From positions 1-36,721 of IMG/VR virus record IMGVR_UViG_3300022689_000171: DNA of 36,721 bases; one strand, 5' to 3'. The position numbers were made by a program, and so were the translations under genes. How positions within the stretch are numbered: position 1 is the stretch's first letter; each line of letters starts with the position of its first letter. This stretch comes from a virus. Of the stretch, positions 14,750 to 21,787 are shown in pieces. Below the pieces are notes generated by a model that saw nothing but the letters and a program-made list of their open reading frames with translations, had not been told where the DNA came from and made no database searches.

Positions 14750-15815
14750 TATTTGGATCTTCCCACTTGAACCACTTGACGGACGTTATACCAAACAATG
14801 GTATGACGAAATACCACGCTTACTAGAGGATAAGCTGGATGGACATAATAACGCAAAGGTTTTTAACGCGATCGGGAAACAACGTTCAAAAAGCCCTACG
14901 GCAGGCGGGTTCCTCGACTTCTGTGACACTAACTATTGGAAAAGCACACAGCTCGTTCATTTCATTGACGAGATCCGCAAAGGAAATGTGGCAGATGACG
15001 CTCACATCCTCGTCACAGACTTCTGGAACCCTGCGATACTTCAGCTTGCTTATATGCGGGACCTACTTGAAAAATCTTGGACAATACACGGCATCGCACA
15101 TGCAGGCGCATATGACCCAAGCGACATTCTCGGATTGAAAATGCAAAAACCTTGGCCTTGGGAGGCTGAGCGATCATTTTACTATGCATGTGATCATGTC
15201 TATTTTGGCACACACTTCCACGCTGACATGTTTGAGCGCAATCTTGAAATTCCTCAAGAGGAACGTCACCGCACCAAGGTGAGCGGCCAGCCGCACGGTG
15301 AGATCGTTCGAGCTTGTGGATTTATAGATTACAGTTATACAGCGGAACGTCCACACGATGTCATCTGGCCTCACCGTTACAACGAAGACAAGCAACCTGA
15401 GATTGCTGAAGACCTTGCTCATGACTACGACATGGTTATTACGCAAAAGCTTAAATTGTCAAAGAGTGAGTATTACAGCACTATCGCAAAGAGCAAGGTG
15501 ATGTTTAGCTGCTCTTTGCATGAGAATTTGGGCATAAGTATTATGGAAGGTGTGCTACTAGGCACTATTCCGCTTGTCCCTGACAGATGCAGCTACACCG
15601 AGATGTATCTGCCAGAGTTCAAATATCCAAGTATTTGGACAGAAAGTTACGAAAATTACCAGGCTTATCGCCCTCAACTCGTAGAACGTCTAAATACAAT
15701 GCTAGCATATCCAGAAAAACTTCGAGAACCTCTCGAACTTCAACGTGAAATTCTAGTCAATAACTACCTGTCAGCTGACGTAATGGTCAAGCATTTGACA
15801 GGTTCAAGCAAATAA
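14739..15815 (+). CDS. GT-B glycosyltransferase, queuosine-mannosyltransferase-like C-terminus
   Basis: A 358-residue glycosyltransferase of GT-B/GT4 type. The donor-binding half holds HENLGISIMEGVLLG (261-275), the family E-x7-E motif. The stretch WPHRYNEDKQPE (210-221) resembles the W-x-H-R-x3-D-K-x-P pattern that I recall from the tRNA-queuosine mannosyltransferase (GTDC1/QTMAN) family, which adds mannose from GDP-mannose to a 7-deazaguanine nucleoside. The N-terminal half (DGRYTKQWYDEIPRLL, then an ILVTDFWNP strand) would bind the acceptor. It overlaps the isomerase-nucleotidyltransferase gene by 11 bases and precedes folE, so the expected acceptor is the phage's 7-deazaguanine, in DNA or tRNA. 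Some other acceptor, such as a virion protein, is possible. Confidence 0.75.
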   Translation: MTSDIWIFPLEPLDGRYTKQWYDEIPRLLEDKLDGHNNAKVFNAIGKQRSKSPTAGGFLDFCDTNYWKSTQLVHFIDEIRKGNVADDAHILVTDFWNPAILQLAYMRDLLEKSWTIHGIAHAGAYDPSDILGLKMQKPWPWEAERSFYYACDHVYFGTHFHADMFERNLEIPQEERHRTKVSGQPHGEIVRACGFIDYSYTAERPHDVIWPHRYNEDKQPEIAEDLAHDYDMVITQKLKLSKSEYYSTIAKSKVMFSCSLHENLGISIMEGVLLGTIPLVPDRCSYTEMYLPEFKYPSIWTESYENYQAYRPQLVERLNTMLAYPEKLREPLELQREILVNNYLSADVMVKHLTGSSK

Positions 15816-15827
15816 GGGCAAACTGTT

Positions 15828-17039
15828 ATGAAGAAATTATGCGAAGATGCTAATCTATCACCATATTCAAATATTTTTGATGGATTAAGTTTAATTGAGT
15901 CAGGCCAGAATCGTGGTAAAACAGATTACAAGAAATCTGCTGATCAATTAGGTATTACAGAATCTCAACTTCGTAAAGTAATTGAACGACTAAAGGGTAT
16001 GTATTCTCGCGAACCCGGTTCATCTATTACAGCAATTGAGTATGTTCAAAAGGTCAATGAATCTTCTATAGATTTTGAAGATATTGGAATTGGTCTCGGA
16101 AAATATCAAGCCGGAAGAAAAGACCACTCTAAACCATATACAATAGAAAATTTTGAATTTATTCTACAAAAAGAGAATCTTGAAGAAAGAAATACCAGAC
16201 TGGAAAATACAACCAAATACAACCAAAAAGCAGTAAACTCACCATTAGGAAAATTTTCAAGCCGAGTTGAAGCAGCTACAATTCTTGAAGTTGACCCCAA
16301 TACGATCAGCCGTTGGATTGATTCTGGTGAAGAGAAATACAAAGATTGGTATTATGAAGGCGAATACCCAGAAAAAATAGCAACTATTTTGAAAGCGAAT
16401 AATAAAAGATTCTGGGCTGGTGATAATATCAGTGAGTATTTGACAAATACTGATCAACTCATTGAAGATCTTGTTCCACGATTCGAATCAGTTCTACGAG
16501 GATTAGTGATTGATATTGATAACGATCCGAATTCTCAAGGCACGGCAAGACGTTTGGCAAAAATGTATGTTCAAGAAATCATGAGCGGCCGGTATGATGA
16601 AGGGCCTCATCCAACAGCGTTTCCGAACGAAGGCGATAATGCTTACACCGGCATGTTAGTTGTTCGCAGCGAGCTTAAAAGTATATGCTCTCACCATCAT
16701 CAGCCTGTTACTGGTGTTGCCTATATAGGTGTCATCCCCAATGGCAAAGTGATTGGACTGAGTAAATATACACGTATAGCACAGTGGTGTGCGAGGCGCG
16801 GGACGCTACAGGAAGAACTAGCAAACGACATCGCACGTGAGATTGGTCAAGCAACCAATGCCAAAGACTTGGGTGTATATATTCAAGCACAACATGGATG
16901 CTGTGAAAATCGTGGCATTATGGCGCATTCGAGCCTCACACAAACCACTGTGTTACTCGGTCGTTTCAACGAAGATCACGGGACCAAGAAAGAATTCTTT
17001 GATAACATTAAACTGCAACAAGATTTCTTGCCAAGGTAA
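15828..17039 (+). CDS. folE: GTP cyclohydrolase I (FolE) with N-terminal homing-endonuclease-like extension
   Basis: A 403-residue product, twice the FolE length. Residues about 200-403 are GTP cyclohydrolase I, which turns GTP into dihydroneopterin triphosphate, first step to 7-deazaguanines. Zinc ligands are C287 and H290 (in ICSHHHQPVTG) and C358 (AQHGCCENRG), with GKVIGLSKYTRI at 306-317. Residues 1-190 look foreign and the DNA there is visibly more AT-rich: a helix-turn-helix (33-56), a GRKDHSKPYTIENFEF segment (97-112) with ILQKENLEERN like homing endonucleases, and a NUMOD1-like helix-turn-helix (SPLGKFSSRVEAATILEVD, 138-156). The frame is unbroken. No ATG opens the FolE part; TTG 16440 is the only plausible internal start. 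Confidence 0.85.
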   Translation: MKKLCEDANLSPYSNIFDGLSLIESGQNRGKTDYKKSADQLGITESQLRKVIERLKGMYSREPGSSITAIEYVQKVNESSIDFEDIGIGLGKYQAGRKDHSKPYTIENFEFILQKENLEERNTRLENTTKYNQKAVNSPLGKFSSRVEAATILEVDPNTISRWIDSGEEKYKDWYYEGEYPEKIATILKANNKRFWAGDNISEYLTNTDQLIEDLVPRFESVLRGLVIDIDNDPNSQGTARRLAKMYVQEIMSGRYDEGPHPTAFPNEGDNAYTGMLVVRSELKSICSHHHQPVTGVAYIGVIPNGKVIGLSKYTRIAQWCARRGTLQEELANDIAREIGQATNAKDLGVYIQAQHGCCENRGIMAHSSLTQTTVLLGRFNEDHGTKKEFFDNIKLQQDFLPR

Positions 17040-17043
17040 AATA

Positions 17044-17244
17044 ATGACAAAACTTAACGAAAAAGAATTACATAGTAAGATTGTCAAATTAGATGCAAAT
17101 CTAGAAAAACTAACGCAGGTCATTGACGAAATGTTTGACAAGTTAGAACGCATCGAAGAAGCCACGGCTCAACTAAAAACGGTGGTCGATGAAGAGACGG
17201 AGGAATTGATTCAGGTGATAGATGACAAAAATAGGAAATCTTAA
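17044..17244 (+). CDS. Small coiled-coil protein
   Basis: A 66-residue, almost wholly helical product with heptad-like hydrophobic spacing (VKLDANLEKLTQVIDEMFDK) and acidic surface, predicted to form a coiled coil. AAGG lies about 8 bases before ATG 17044. Its last 23 bases overlap the thymidine kinase gene. Function unknown; a structural or scaffolding role is only a guess. Confidence 0.6.
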   Translation: MTKLNEKELHSKIVKLDANLEKLTQVIDEMFDKLERIEEATAQLKTVVDEETEELIQVIDDKNRKS

Positions 17245-17779
17245 AACAATTGTTGGCCCTATGTATGCAGGCAAAACGAGCAAAATCCTCCAAGACATAC
17301 TTTGGCTTAACCATCAAAATCACAAGGTGTTAGTCCTCAAACCTCAAATTGATGATCGTTACAGTAAAGACTCAATTTCCACACATGATAGACTGAGTTT
17401 TCCATGCTTCAGTATGCGTGATTGGCAAAATGTTCTTGACCATTATAATTTAAAGTCATATAATTACCATACAGTGTTTCTGGATGAAATTCAGTTCATG
17501 TGCACCAAACAAACCATGGAAATCGTCCACCAAATGTTGGTGGACGGTGTCAACGTAGTAGCTGCCGGCCTCAACCAAGATAGTCGAGGTCAGCCATTTG
17601 AAACCACAGCCATGCTCATGGCTGTCAGCGACGAAATTACACTATTACAAAGTATTTGCACAGTTTGTGGTAAACACGCAACCAAGACTCAACGCCTAGA
17701 AAAAAAGGGCGACAGGGTCACTGTAGGCAGTGTTGGTATTTACGAACCACGTTGTCTTAAACATTGGACACCACAGTAA
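17222..17779 (+). CDS. tk: Thymidine kinase, TK1 type
   Basis: A 185-residue kinase making dTMP from thymidine. Walker A GPMYAGKT is at 12-19, the Walker B/catalytic DEIQF at 88-92 (E89 is the expected catalytic base), and the zinc-binding lasso uses C146, C149 (CTVCG), C178 and H181. RGQPF (122-126) is the usual switch segment. Length and motif spacing are normal for the family. With the thymidylate synthase and dihydrofolate reductase farther right, this gives the phage two routes to dTMP. It starts inside the coiled-coil gene. Confidence 0.93.
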   Translation: MTKIGNLKTIVGPMYAGKTSKILQDILWLNHQNHKVLVLKPQIDDRYSKDSISTHDRLSFPCFSMRDWQNVLDHYNLKSYNYHTVFLDEIQFMCTKQTMEIVHQMLVDGVNVVAAGLNQDSRGQPFETTAMLMAVSDEITLLQSICTVCGKHATKTQRLEKKGDRVTVGSVGIYEPRCLKHWTPQ

Positions 17780-17782
17780 ATA
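17777..17782 (+). promoter_or_regulatory. Late-promoter-like TAAATA before the deformylase gene
   Basis: TAAATA overlapping the thymidine kinase stop codon, 21 bases before the peptide deformylase ATG. It is called only because the same core precedes several other genes here. Confidence 0.25.
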
Positions 17783-17803
17783 CCATTACTACAGGACACA
17801 ATT

Positions 17804-18358
17804 ATGAACGCAGAAAACAACAGCCAAAAAATTGACATGTCATTACATCAGCTGGTCTACGTTCCGCATGGTGCACTTGAAACACAAGTTCCGGCATTCC
17901 CTCAGGGCGATGTAGAATATCGCCGCGCGATAAGCAACCACATGAAAACCACGATGGAGCAACACCGTGGTGTTGGGCTTGCTGCAAACCAAATCAATCT
18001 CAACGCCGCTGTTCATGTGCAAATGTTGCAGAAGGACATGGTTGCAATGTTCAACCCACAAATCCATGAGGTCAGTGAAGACAAGGTGCTTATGAGTGAG
18101 GGTTGTTTGAGTGACCCGGGCCTGTATCTCAAAGTCAAACGCCCAGACATGATCCGTGCAAGCTGGGAGGATGAGAATGGTGAACGAGTTCAATCTACAC
18201 TGTTTGGCATGGACTGTCGTGTATTTTTGCATGAGTATGATCATCTTCAAGGTATTCTCTTTACAGACCGCGTCGGAAGTGTTAAACTGAAAATGGCCCG
18301 CAAGCGTCAGGCTGAACGATTTAGCCGTGCAGCAGAACGTATTATAGAAAGTCTATAA
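17804..18358 (+). CDS. def: Peptide deformylase
   Basis: A 184-residue metal-dependent deformylase removing the formyl group from nascent proteins. All three family motifs are present: GVGLAANQ (56-63), EGCLS (99-103, metal ligand C101) and HEYDH (143-147, ligands H143 and H147, catalytic E144). The length is ordinary, whereas many marine phage deformylases are trimmed at the C-terminus; here a basic C-terminal helix is kept. ACAGGA precedes the ATG. Phage deformylases are thought to speed maturation of phage or host photosystem/other proteins; for a non-photosynthetic host the benefit is unclear. Confidence 0.93.
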   Translation: MNAENNSQKIDMSLHQLVYVPHGALETQVPAFPQGDVEYRRAISNHMKTTMEQHRGVGLAANQINLNAAVHVQMLQKDMVAMFNPQIHEVSEDKVLMSEGCLSDPGLYLKVKRPDMIRASWEDENGERVQSTLFGMDCRVFLHEYDHLQGILFTDRVGSVKLKMARKRQAERFSRAAERIIESL

Positions 18359-18369
18359 TCCTGGACCGG

Positions 18370-18398
18370 TCGAAATTTTTCTCTGCATGTGATATACT
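18370..18398 (+). promoter_or_regulatory. Possible promoter with extended -10
   Basis: TGATATACT gives an extended -10 (TATACT 18393-18398) with a weak -35 (TCGAAA, 18370-18375) at 17 bases. The following ORF's ATG (18400) would lie before the expected transcript start, which counts against either the promoter or that start codon. Confidence 0.35.
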
Positions 18399-18399
18399 G

Positions 18400-18684
18400 A
18401 TGACTGATAATGAAATTTTTAAAGGTACCTTCTGGCGTGACCAAAAACATAACGATACCATATATATCACATTAGAAAGCCAGGACTTGATAGCAGAAAA
18501 TAATATCGATTATGATGGAATATGCGGAGCGATAAATCGTTGGTTTGTCGATAAGCTCGGATTTAAATACGAAGATTTAATCATTTCTGATGATACAAAT
18601 AACCATTCGCTAAGATTAGTTGCAAAAGTTCGGTTTATCAATGAGGGCTATGTCATAGCCAAATTACAAGGAATTTTACATTAA
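18400..18684 (+). CDS. Small protein of unknown function
   Basis: A 94-residue product with alternating strands and helices (FKGTFWRDQKHNDTIYITLE at the front; LRLVAKVRFINEGYVIAKLQ at the end). No ribosome site is visible before ATG 18400, so the start is uncertain. It overlaps the queE start by one base. No family recognised. Confidence 0.5.
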   Translation: MTDNEIFKGTFWRDQKHNDTIYITLESQDLIAENNIDYDGICGAINRWFVDKLGFKYEDLIISDDTNNHSLRLVAKVRFINEGYVIAKLQGILH

Positions 18685-19592
18685 TGGTTAAAGAAATCCG
18701 TTATACAGAGTTTTTTTACTCGCTCCAAGGCGAGGGGCGTTTTGTTGGCGTCCCTAGTCTTTTCTTTCGTACATTCGGATGCAACTTTCGGTGTAAAAAG
18801 TTTGGCCTGCCGCGTGACATGGAAGTAGGCCGTTACAATCCAGAGGTAGAGGCACTGATCAAAGCCAGAGTACATGAAACTGCAGAACGCTTTGAAGATC
18901 TGCCATTGGTGCACACCGGTTGTGACACATACGCCAGCATCTATCCAGAGTTCAAGCATTTCAATGCCACAACACCCATTGACAAGTTGCCGGCACTTTT
19001 CCAGAGCAAGATTCCTAACCAGTGTTGGACACAGCCCAATGGACAAGACATTCACCTGATTTTTACCGGGGGCGAACCGTTGCTAGCCTGGCAAGAATTG
19101 TATCCAGACTTGCTGGAACAACCAGGCATGCAAGATCTCAAGAACATCACGTTTGAAACCAATACCACACAGATGCTAAAACCAGGACTAGACGAGTACC
19201 TTGGATGGGCGGCTGCTACACGAGGATTACACGCCACATTTTCCTGCTCGCCCAAACTGAGTGTGAGTGGCGAAGAATGGAGCCGTGCTATCAACCCGGA
19301 TGTATTGCTGAACTACGAAGACGCTATTCGTTGCAACGATGGAGAACTCAGCGGCAGCATCTATTTGAAGTTTGTGGTTGCCACTCGTCAAGACGTTGAA
19401 GAAGTGCAGCAGGCAGTGAGTGAATTCCGAGCCGGCGGCGTGCACTGCCCGGTCTACTTGATGCCAATGGGCGGCCGTAGCGAAGAGTATCAGCTCAGTG
19501 TTCAAGATGTCGCCAACCTAGCCATGGAGCAAGGATGGCGCTTTACACCAAGACTTCATATCGATCTCTTCGGAAACGCATGGGGAACATAA
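18684..19592 (+). CDS. queE: QueE-like 7-carboxy-7-deazaguanine synthase, atypical cluster loop
   Basis: A 302-residue radical-SAM enzyme. The opening EFFYSLQGEGRFVGVPSLFF is diagnostic of QueE, which contracts 6-carboxytetrahydropterin to 7-carboxy-7-deazaguanine, using SAM and a 4Fe-4S cluster. FTGGEPLL (about 127-134) is the SAM-binding GGEP motif. The cluster loop is odd: C33 and C37 (FGCNFRCKKFG) lack the third Cys, Phe standing in its place. A GCDTYA comes only at residues 79-84 after an insertion, giving C-x3-C-x42-C. The ATG overlaps the previous stop by one base. SAM could come from the MetK encoded 300 bases downstream. Confidence 0.85.
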   Translation: MVKEIRYTEFFYSLQGEGRFVGVPSLFFRTFGCNFRCKKFGLPRDMEVGRYNPEVEALIKARVHETAERFEDLPLVHTGCDTYASIYPEFKHFNATTPIDKLPALFQSKIPNQCWTQPNGQDIHLIFTGGEPLLAWQELYPDLLEQPGMQDLKNITFETNTTQMLKPGLDEYLGWAAATRGLHATFSCSPKLSVSGEEWSRAINPDVLLNYEDAIRCNDGELSGSIYLKFVVATRQDVEEVQQAVSEFRAGGVHCPVYLMPMGGRSEEYQLSVQDVANLAMEQGWRFTPRLHIDLFGNAWGT

Positions 19593-19747
19593 TGAATACT
19601 GTTCTTATCGTGTTGTTTTGGATATTGTTTCGTATCTATAACGGATGTCAACGTATAAAACAATTCTTTTACGTTTGCGCAGGTATTTCATACCGTCGTT
19701 ACGATGATCACAAAACTGGTACCTACCATTATGAAAGAGAAAAATGA
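19592..19747 (+). CDS. Small single-span membrane protein
   Basis: A 51-residue product. The first 16 residues after Met (NTVLIVLFWILFRIYN) form one membrane helix, followed by a basic, tyrosine-rich tail, so an N-out/C-in anchor is likely. GGGGA precedes the ATG, which overlaps the queE stop by one base. Too short for any family call; phage small membrane proteins often act on the host envelope, but nothing here shows that. Confidence 0.55.
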   Translation: MNTVLIVLFWILFRIYNGCQRIKQFFYVCAGISYRRYDDHKTGTYHYEREK

Positions 19748-19910
19748 ACTGGGCGGCAATCCATTGCCGCATGATGCACAGGAGAAGCTAGGCGAATTCA
19801 TTGACTGGCTTGAAGTGCATTATAAAATTGACCAAGGATCCACTGCTCTTTATTGGGATATGTCATACTACTTGGCATCTAGGATCCATACTAAGGAAGA
19901 AAATGTCTAG
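19731..19910 (+). CDS. Small protein of unknown function
   Basis: A 59-residue product from ATG 19731 (an in-frame ATG at 19704 is possible but would overlap more of the upstream gene). Helical, with KLGEFIDWLEVHYKIDQ in the middle. It overlaps metK by 8 bases and its end supplies the AAGGA ribosome site of metK. No family recognised. Confidence 0.5.
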   Translation: MKEKNELGGNPLPHDAQEKLGEFIDWLEVHYKIDQGSTALYWDMSYYLASRIHTKEENV

Positions 19911-20997
19911 AACATATCAATTTACATCAGAGAGTGTAAGCCGTGGCCACCCAGATAAAGTCGCTGATCAGATCAGCGATGCAATACTTGACCGAGCCTT
20001 GGAAAAAGGTGACGAAACAACCCGCGTCGCAGTCGAAACACTTGTTACGACAAATATGGTCACAGTCGCTGGGGAAGTCAAAAACTTCAATCTTACCGAG
20101 CAAGAAGTCGAAGACCTGGTGCGCGAAACCGTCAAGAATGTCGGATATGCTGATGGTTCCGGTTTCGACTGGGATGCACTCAGGATATACAATGAACTAC
20201 ATGCACAGTCAGGGGACATCGCGCTGGGCACGGATGATTTCGGTGCAGGTGACCAAGGAATCATGTTTGGTTACGCAAGCAACGAAACAGCTGACTTTCT
20301 CCCCATGCCTATCAGCCTTGCACACGGCCTCCTACAAAAGCTTGATGGACTACGTCAGGACGGATACGAATTTCTACTTCCAGATTCAAAAAGCCAGATC
20401 ACAGTCGAGTATGAAGGGGATACTCCCTGTAGGGTCGCATCTATCGTATGCAGCCACCAGCACACATCAGGTTTCGTGCACTCAACCCGCCAAGCAATCC
20501 GGGGAGCAGCAAAGGAAGTTATGGGTGACTTAATTGACAGGGATACTATATGGCACCTCAACCCAACCGGCAACTTTGTAATCGGCGGGCCGGATGGCGA
20601 CGCTGGAGTGACTGGGCGAAAAATCATTGTCGACACATACGGCGGGTGGGCGCCACACGGCGGGGGCGCGTTCTCGGGAAAAGACCCAACAAAGGTTGAC
20701 CGCAGTGCAGCATATGTAGCACGTTGGCTTGCCAAGAACGTCGTCGCTGACGAAATGGCAGATTGGTGCCAGATCCAACTGTCTTACGCCATTGGCGTAA
20801 AGGAACCGATAAGTATCTACGTAGACAGCAACGGACACAATCGCAGTATCGAAAAGTTTATAAGAGATAATATTGATCTCTCGCCGAAAGGTATTATTGA
20901 TCGTTTTGATCTGTTCAACTTCACTGAATACAGTGAGAATTGTGTCTACGGTCATTTTGGCAATAAAGACGTTCCTTGGGAGAATATTGGCTGGTAA
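19903..20997 (+). CDS. metK: S-adenosylmethionine synthetase
   Basis: A 364-residue MetK that makes SAM from methionine and ATP. ATG 19903 has AAGGA 6 bases upstream; the open frame before it is incidental. Motifs: GHPDKVADQISDAILD (about 13-28, with the catalytic His and metal Asp), GAGDQGIMFGYA (about 114-125), the glycine loop HGGGAFSGKDPTKVDRSAAY (about 253-272). The usual SEGHPDK reads SRGHPDK here, an Arg for Glu next to the active His. The C-terminus stops right after PWENIGW, about 15-20 residues shorter than in bacteria. Phage metK genes are uncommon. Here SAM demand could come from QueE and the two radical-SAM proteins at the right end. Confidence 0.93.
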   Translation: MSRTYQFTSESVSRGHPDKVADQISDAILDRALEKGDETTRVAVETLVTTNMVTVAGEVKNFNLTEQEVEDLVRETVKNVGYADGSGFDWDALRIYNELHAQSGDIALGTDDFGAGDQGIMFGYASNETADFLPMPISLAHGLLQKLDGLRQDGYEFLLPDSKSQITVEYEGDTPCRVASIVCSHQHTSGFVHSTRQAIRGAAKEVMGDLIDRDTIWHLNPTGNFVIGGPDGDAGVTGRKIIVDTYGGWAPHGGGAFSGKDPTKVDRSAAYVARWLAKNVVADEMADWCQIQLSYAIGVKEPISIYVDSNGHNRSIEKFIRDNIDLSPKGIIDRFDLFNFTEYSENCVYGHFGNKDVPWENIGW

Positions 20998-21033
20998 TTA
21001 ATAATACTAGATGGTTTTGTAGAACTAGGAGAA

Positions 21034-21318
21034 ATGATGTTTAAATGGTATAAACGTATGCAGGCCCGTAAAATTCAAGACGAGGCCCTGCGCGAAAAAA
21101 CACTGGCAAACATTGACAATGACCCTTGGGTAAAGGTAGTAGACGTGCAATTCGTCGATCCCAAAAATCCCAGCATGGGTTTCTTCGAGCTCGATTGGAA
21201 TGATGCATTCGTCAATCAGTTGACCGAGGCTGGCTATAGTGGTCGCACCTCGGAAGAAGTGGTTGACATGTGGTTCAACGATCTCTGCAGAGGAGTGATC
21301 CAAAACCAACTGGAGTAA
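21034..21318 (+). CDS. Small protein of unknown function
   Basis: A 94-residue product with TAGGAG before the ATG pair (ATGATG). A basic N-terminal helix (MFKWYKRMQARKIQDEALRE) is followed by a strand-rich middle and an aromatic C-terminal helix. No family recognised. It is the first of three small genes separated by 0-3 bases. Confidence 0.6.
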   Translation: MMFKWYKRMQARKIQDEALREKTLANIDNDPWVKVVDVQFVDPKNPSMGFFELDWNDAFVNQLTEAGYSGRTSEEVVDMWFNDLCRGVIQNQLE

Positions 21319-21321
21319 CCA

Positions 21322-21504
21322 ATGGAGAATCCAGATCGTTATTTCAACGACTGCCAACGTTACAGTGAAGAATTGGGCAGAGACTATCGCCGCCTCTACT
21401 CATTACGCGAAGAAGGCGCTGACAAGCAAAAGATTCGTGAAGCAAAGGCGAAAATCAAATCCGACAAGCGTCGTCTCAAGAATGTGATACATCAGGGACG
21501 ATAA
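21322..21504 (+). CDS. Small highly charged helical protein
   Basis: A 60-residue, very basic, helical product (IREAKAKIKSDKRRLKNVI in the second half). It could bind nucleic acid, but no motif shows it. It begins 3 bases after the previous stop and abuts the next gene. Confidence 0.5.
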   Translation: MENPDRYFNDCQRYSEELGRDYRRLYSLREEGADKQKIREAKAKIKSDKRRLKNVIHQGR

Positions 21505-21705
21505 ATGGGGAAGAGAGAAATGCGTATCCAGCACAATTTTACTCAAAGATATTCAAACTGGCAAACCCCTGCCTGGGTGGATGACTTTGAAGCGCGTGTG
21601 AGCACATTTGACATCCTCGAGGCTCTTGATCTACTGGAAGCGGAAGTTTACAGAGACCGAGATTACTTGATTGCAAATGATATGTTGGAAGCTATACAAA
21701 AGTAA
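21505..21705 (+). CDS. Small protein of unknown function
   Basis: A 66-residue product; ATG 21505 follows the previous stop directly, and an internal ATG at 21520 has GAAGAGAGAA upstream and may be the real start. The C-terminal half is an acidic helix. No family recognised. Confidence 0.5.
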   Translation: MGKREMRIQHNFTQRYSNWQTPAWVDDFEARVSTFDILEALDLLEAEVYRDRDYLIANDMLEAIQK

Positions 21706-21710
21706 TATGT

Positions 21711-21730
21711 CTGTTACATTGGCGTATTAC
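21711..21730 (+). promoter_or_regulatory. Possible Pho-box-like site upstream of pstS
   Basis: The 82-base gap before pstS holds CTGTTAC and, 13 bases on, GTATTAC, two imperfect copies resembling the CTGTCAT half-sites bound by PhoB. The spacing is 2 bases longer than the usual 11, and no good -35/-10 pair was found, so this is weak. Marine phage pstS genes are known in some cases to answer to host PhoB. Confidence 0.2.
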
Positions 21731-21787
21731 TATTATCAAACAAAATCCTAAAAGATATTAGGTAAAAATAGAAAGTTACAACATATT

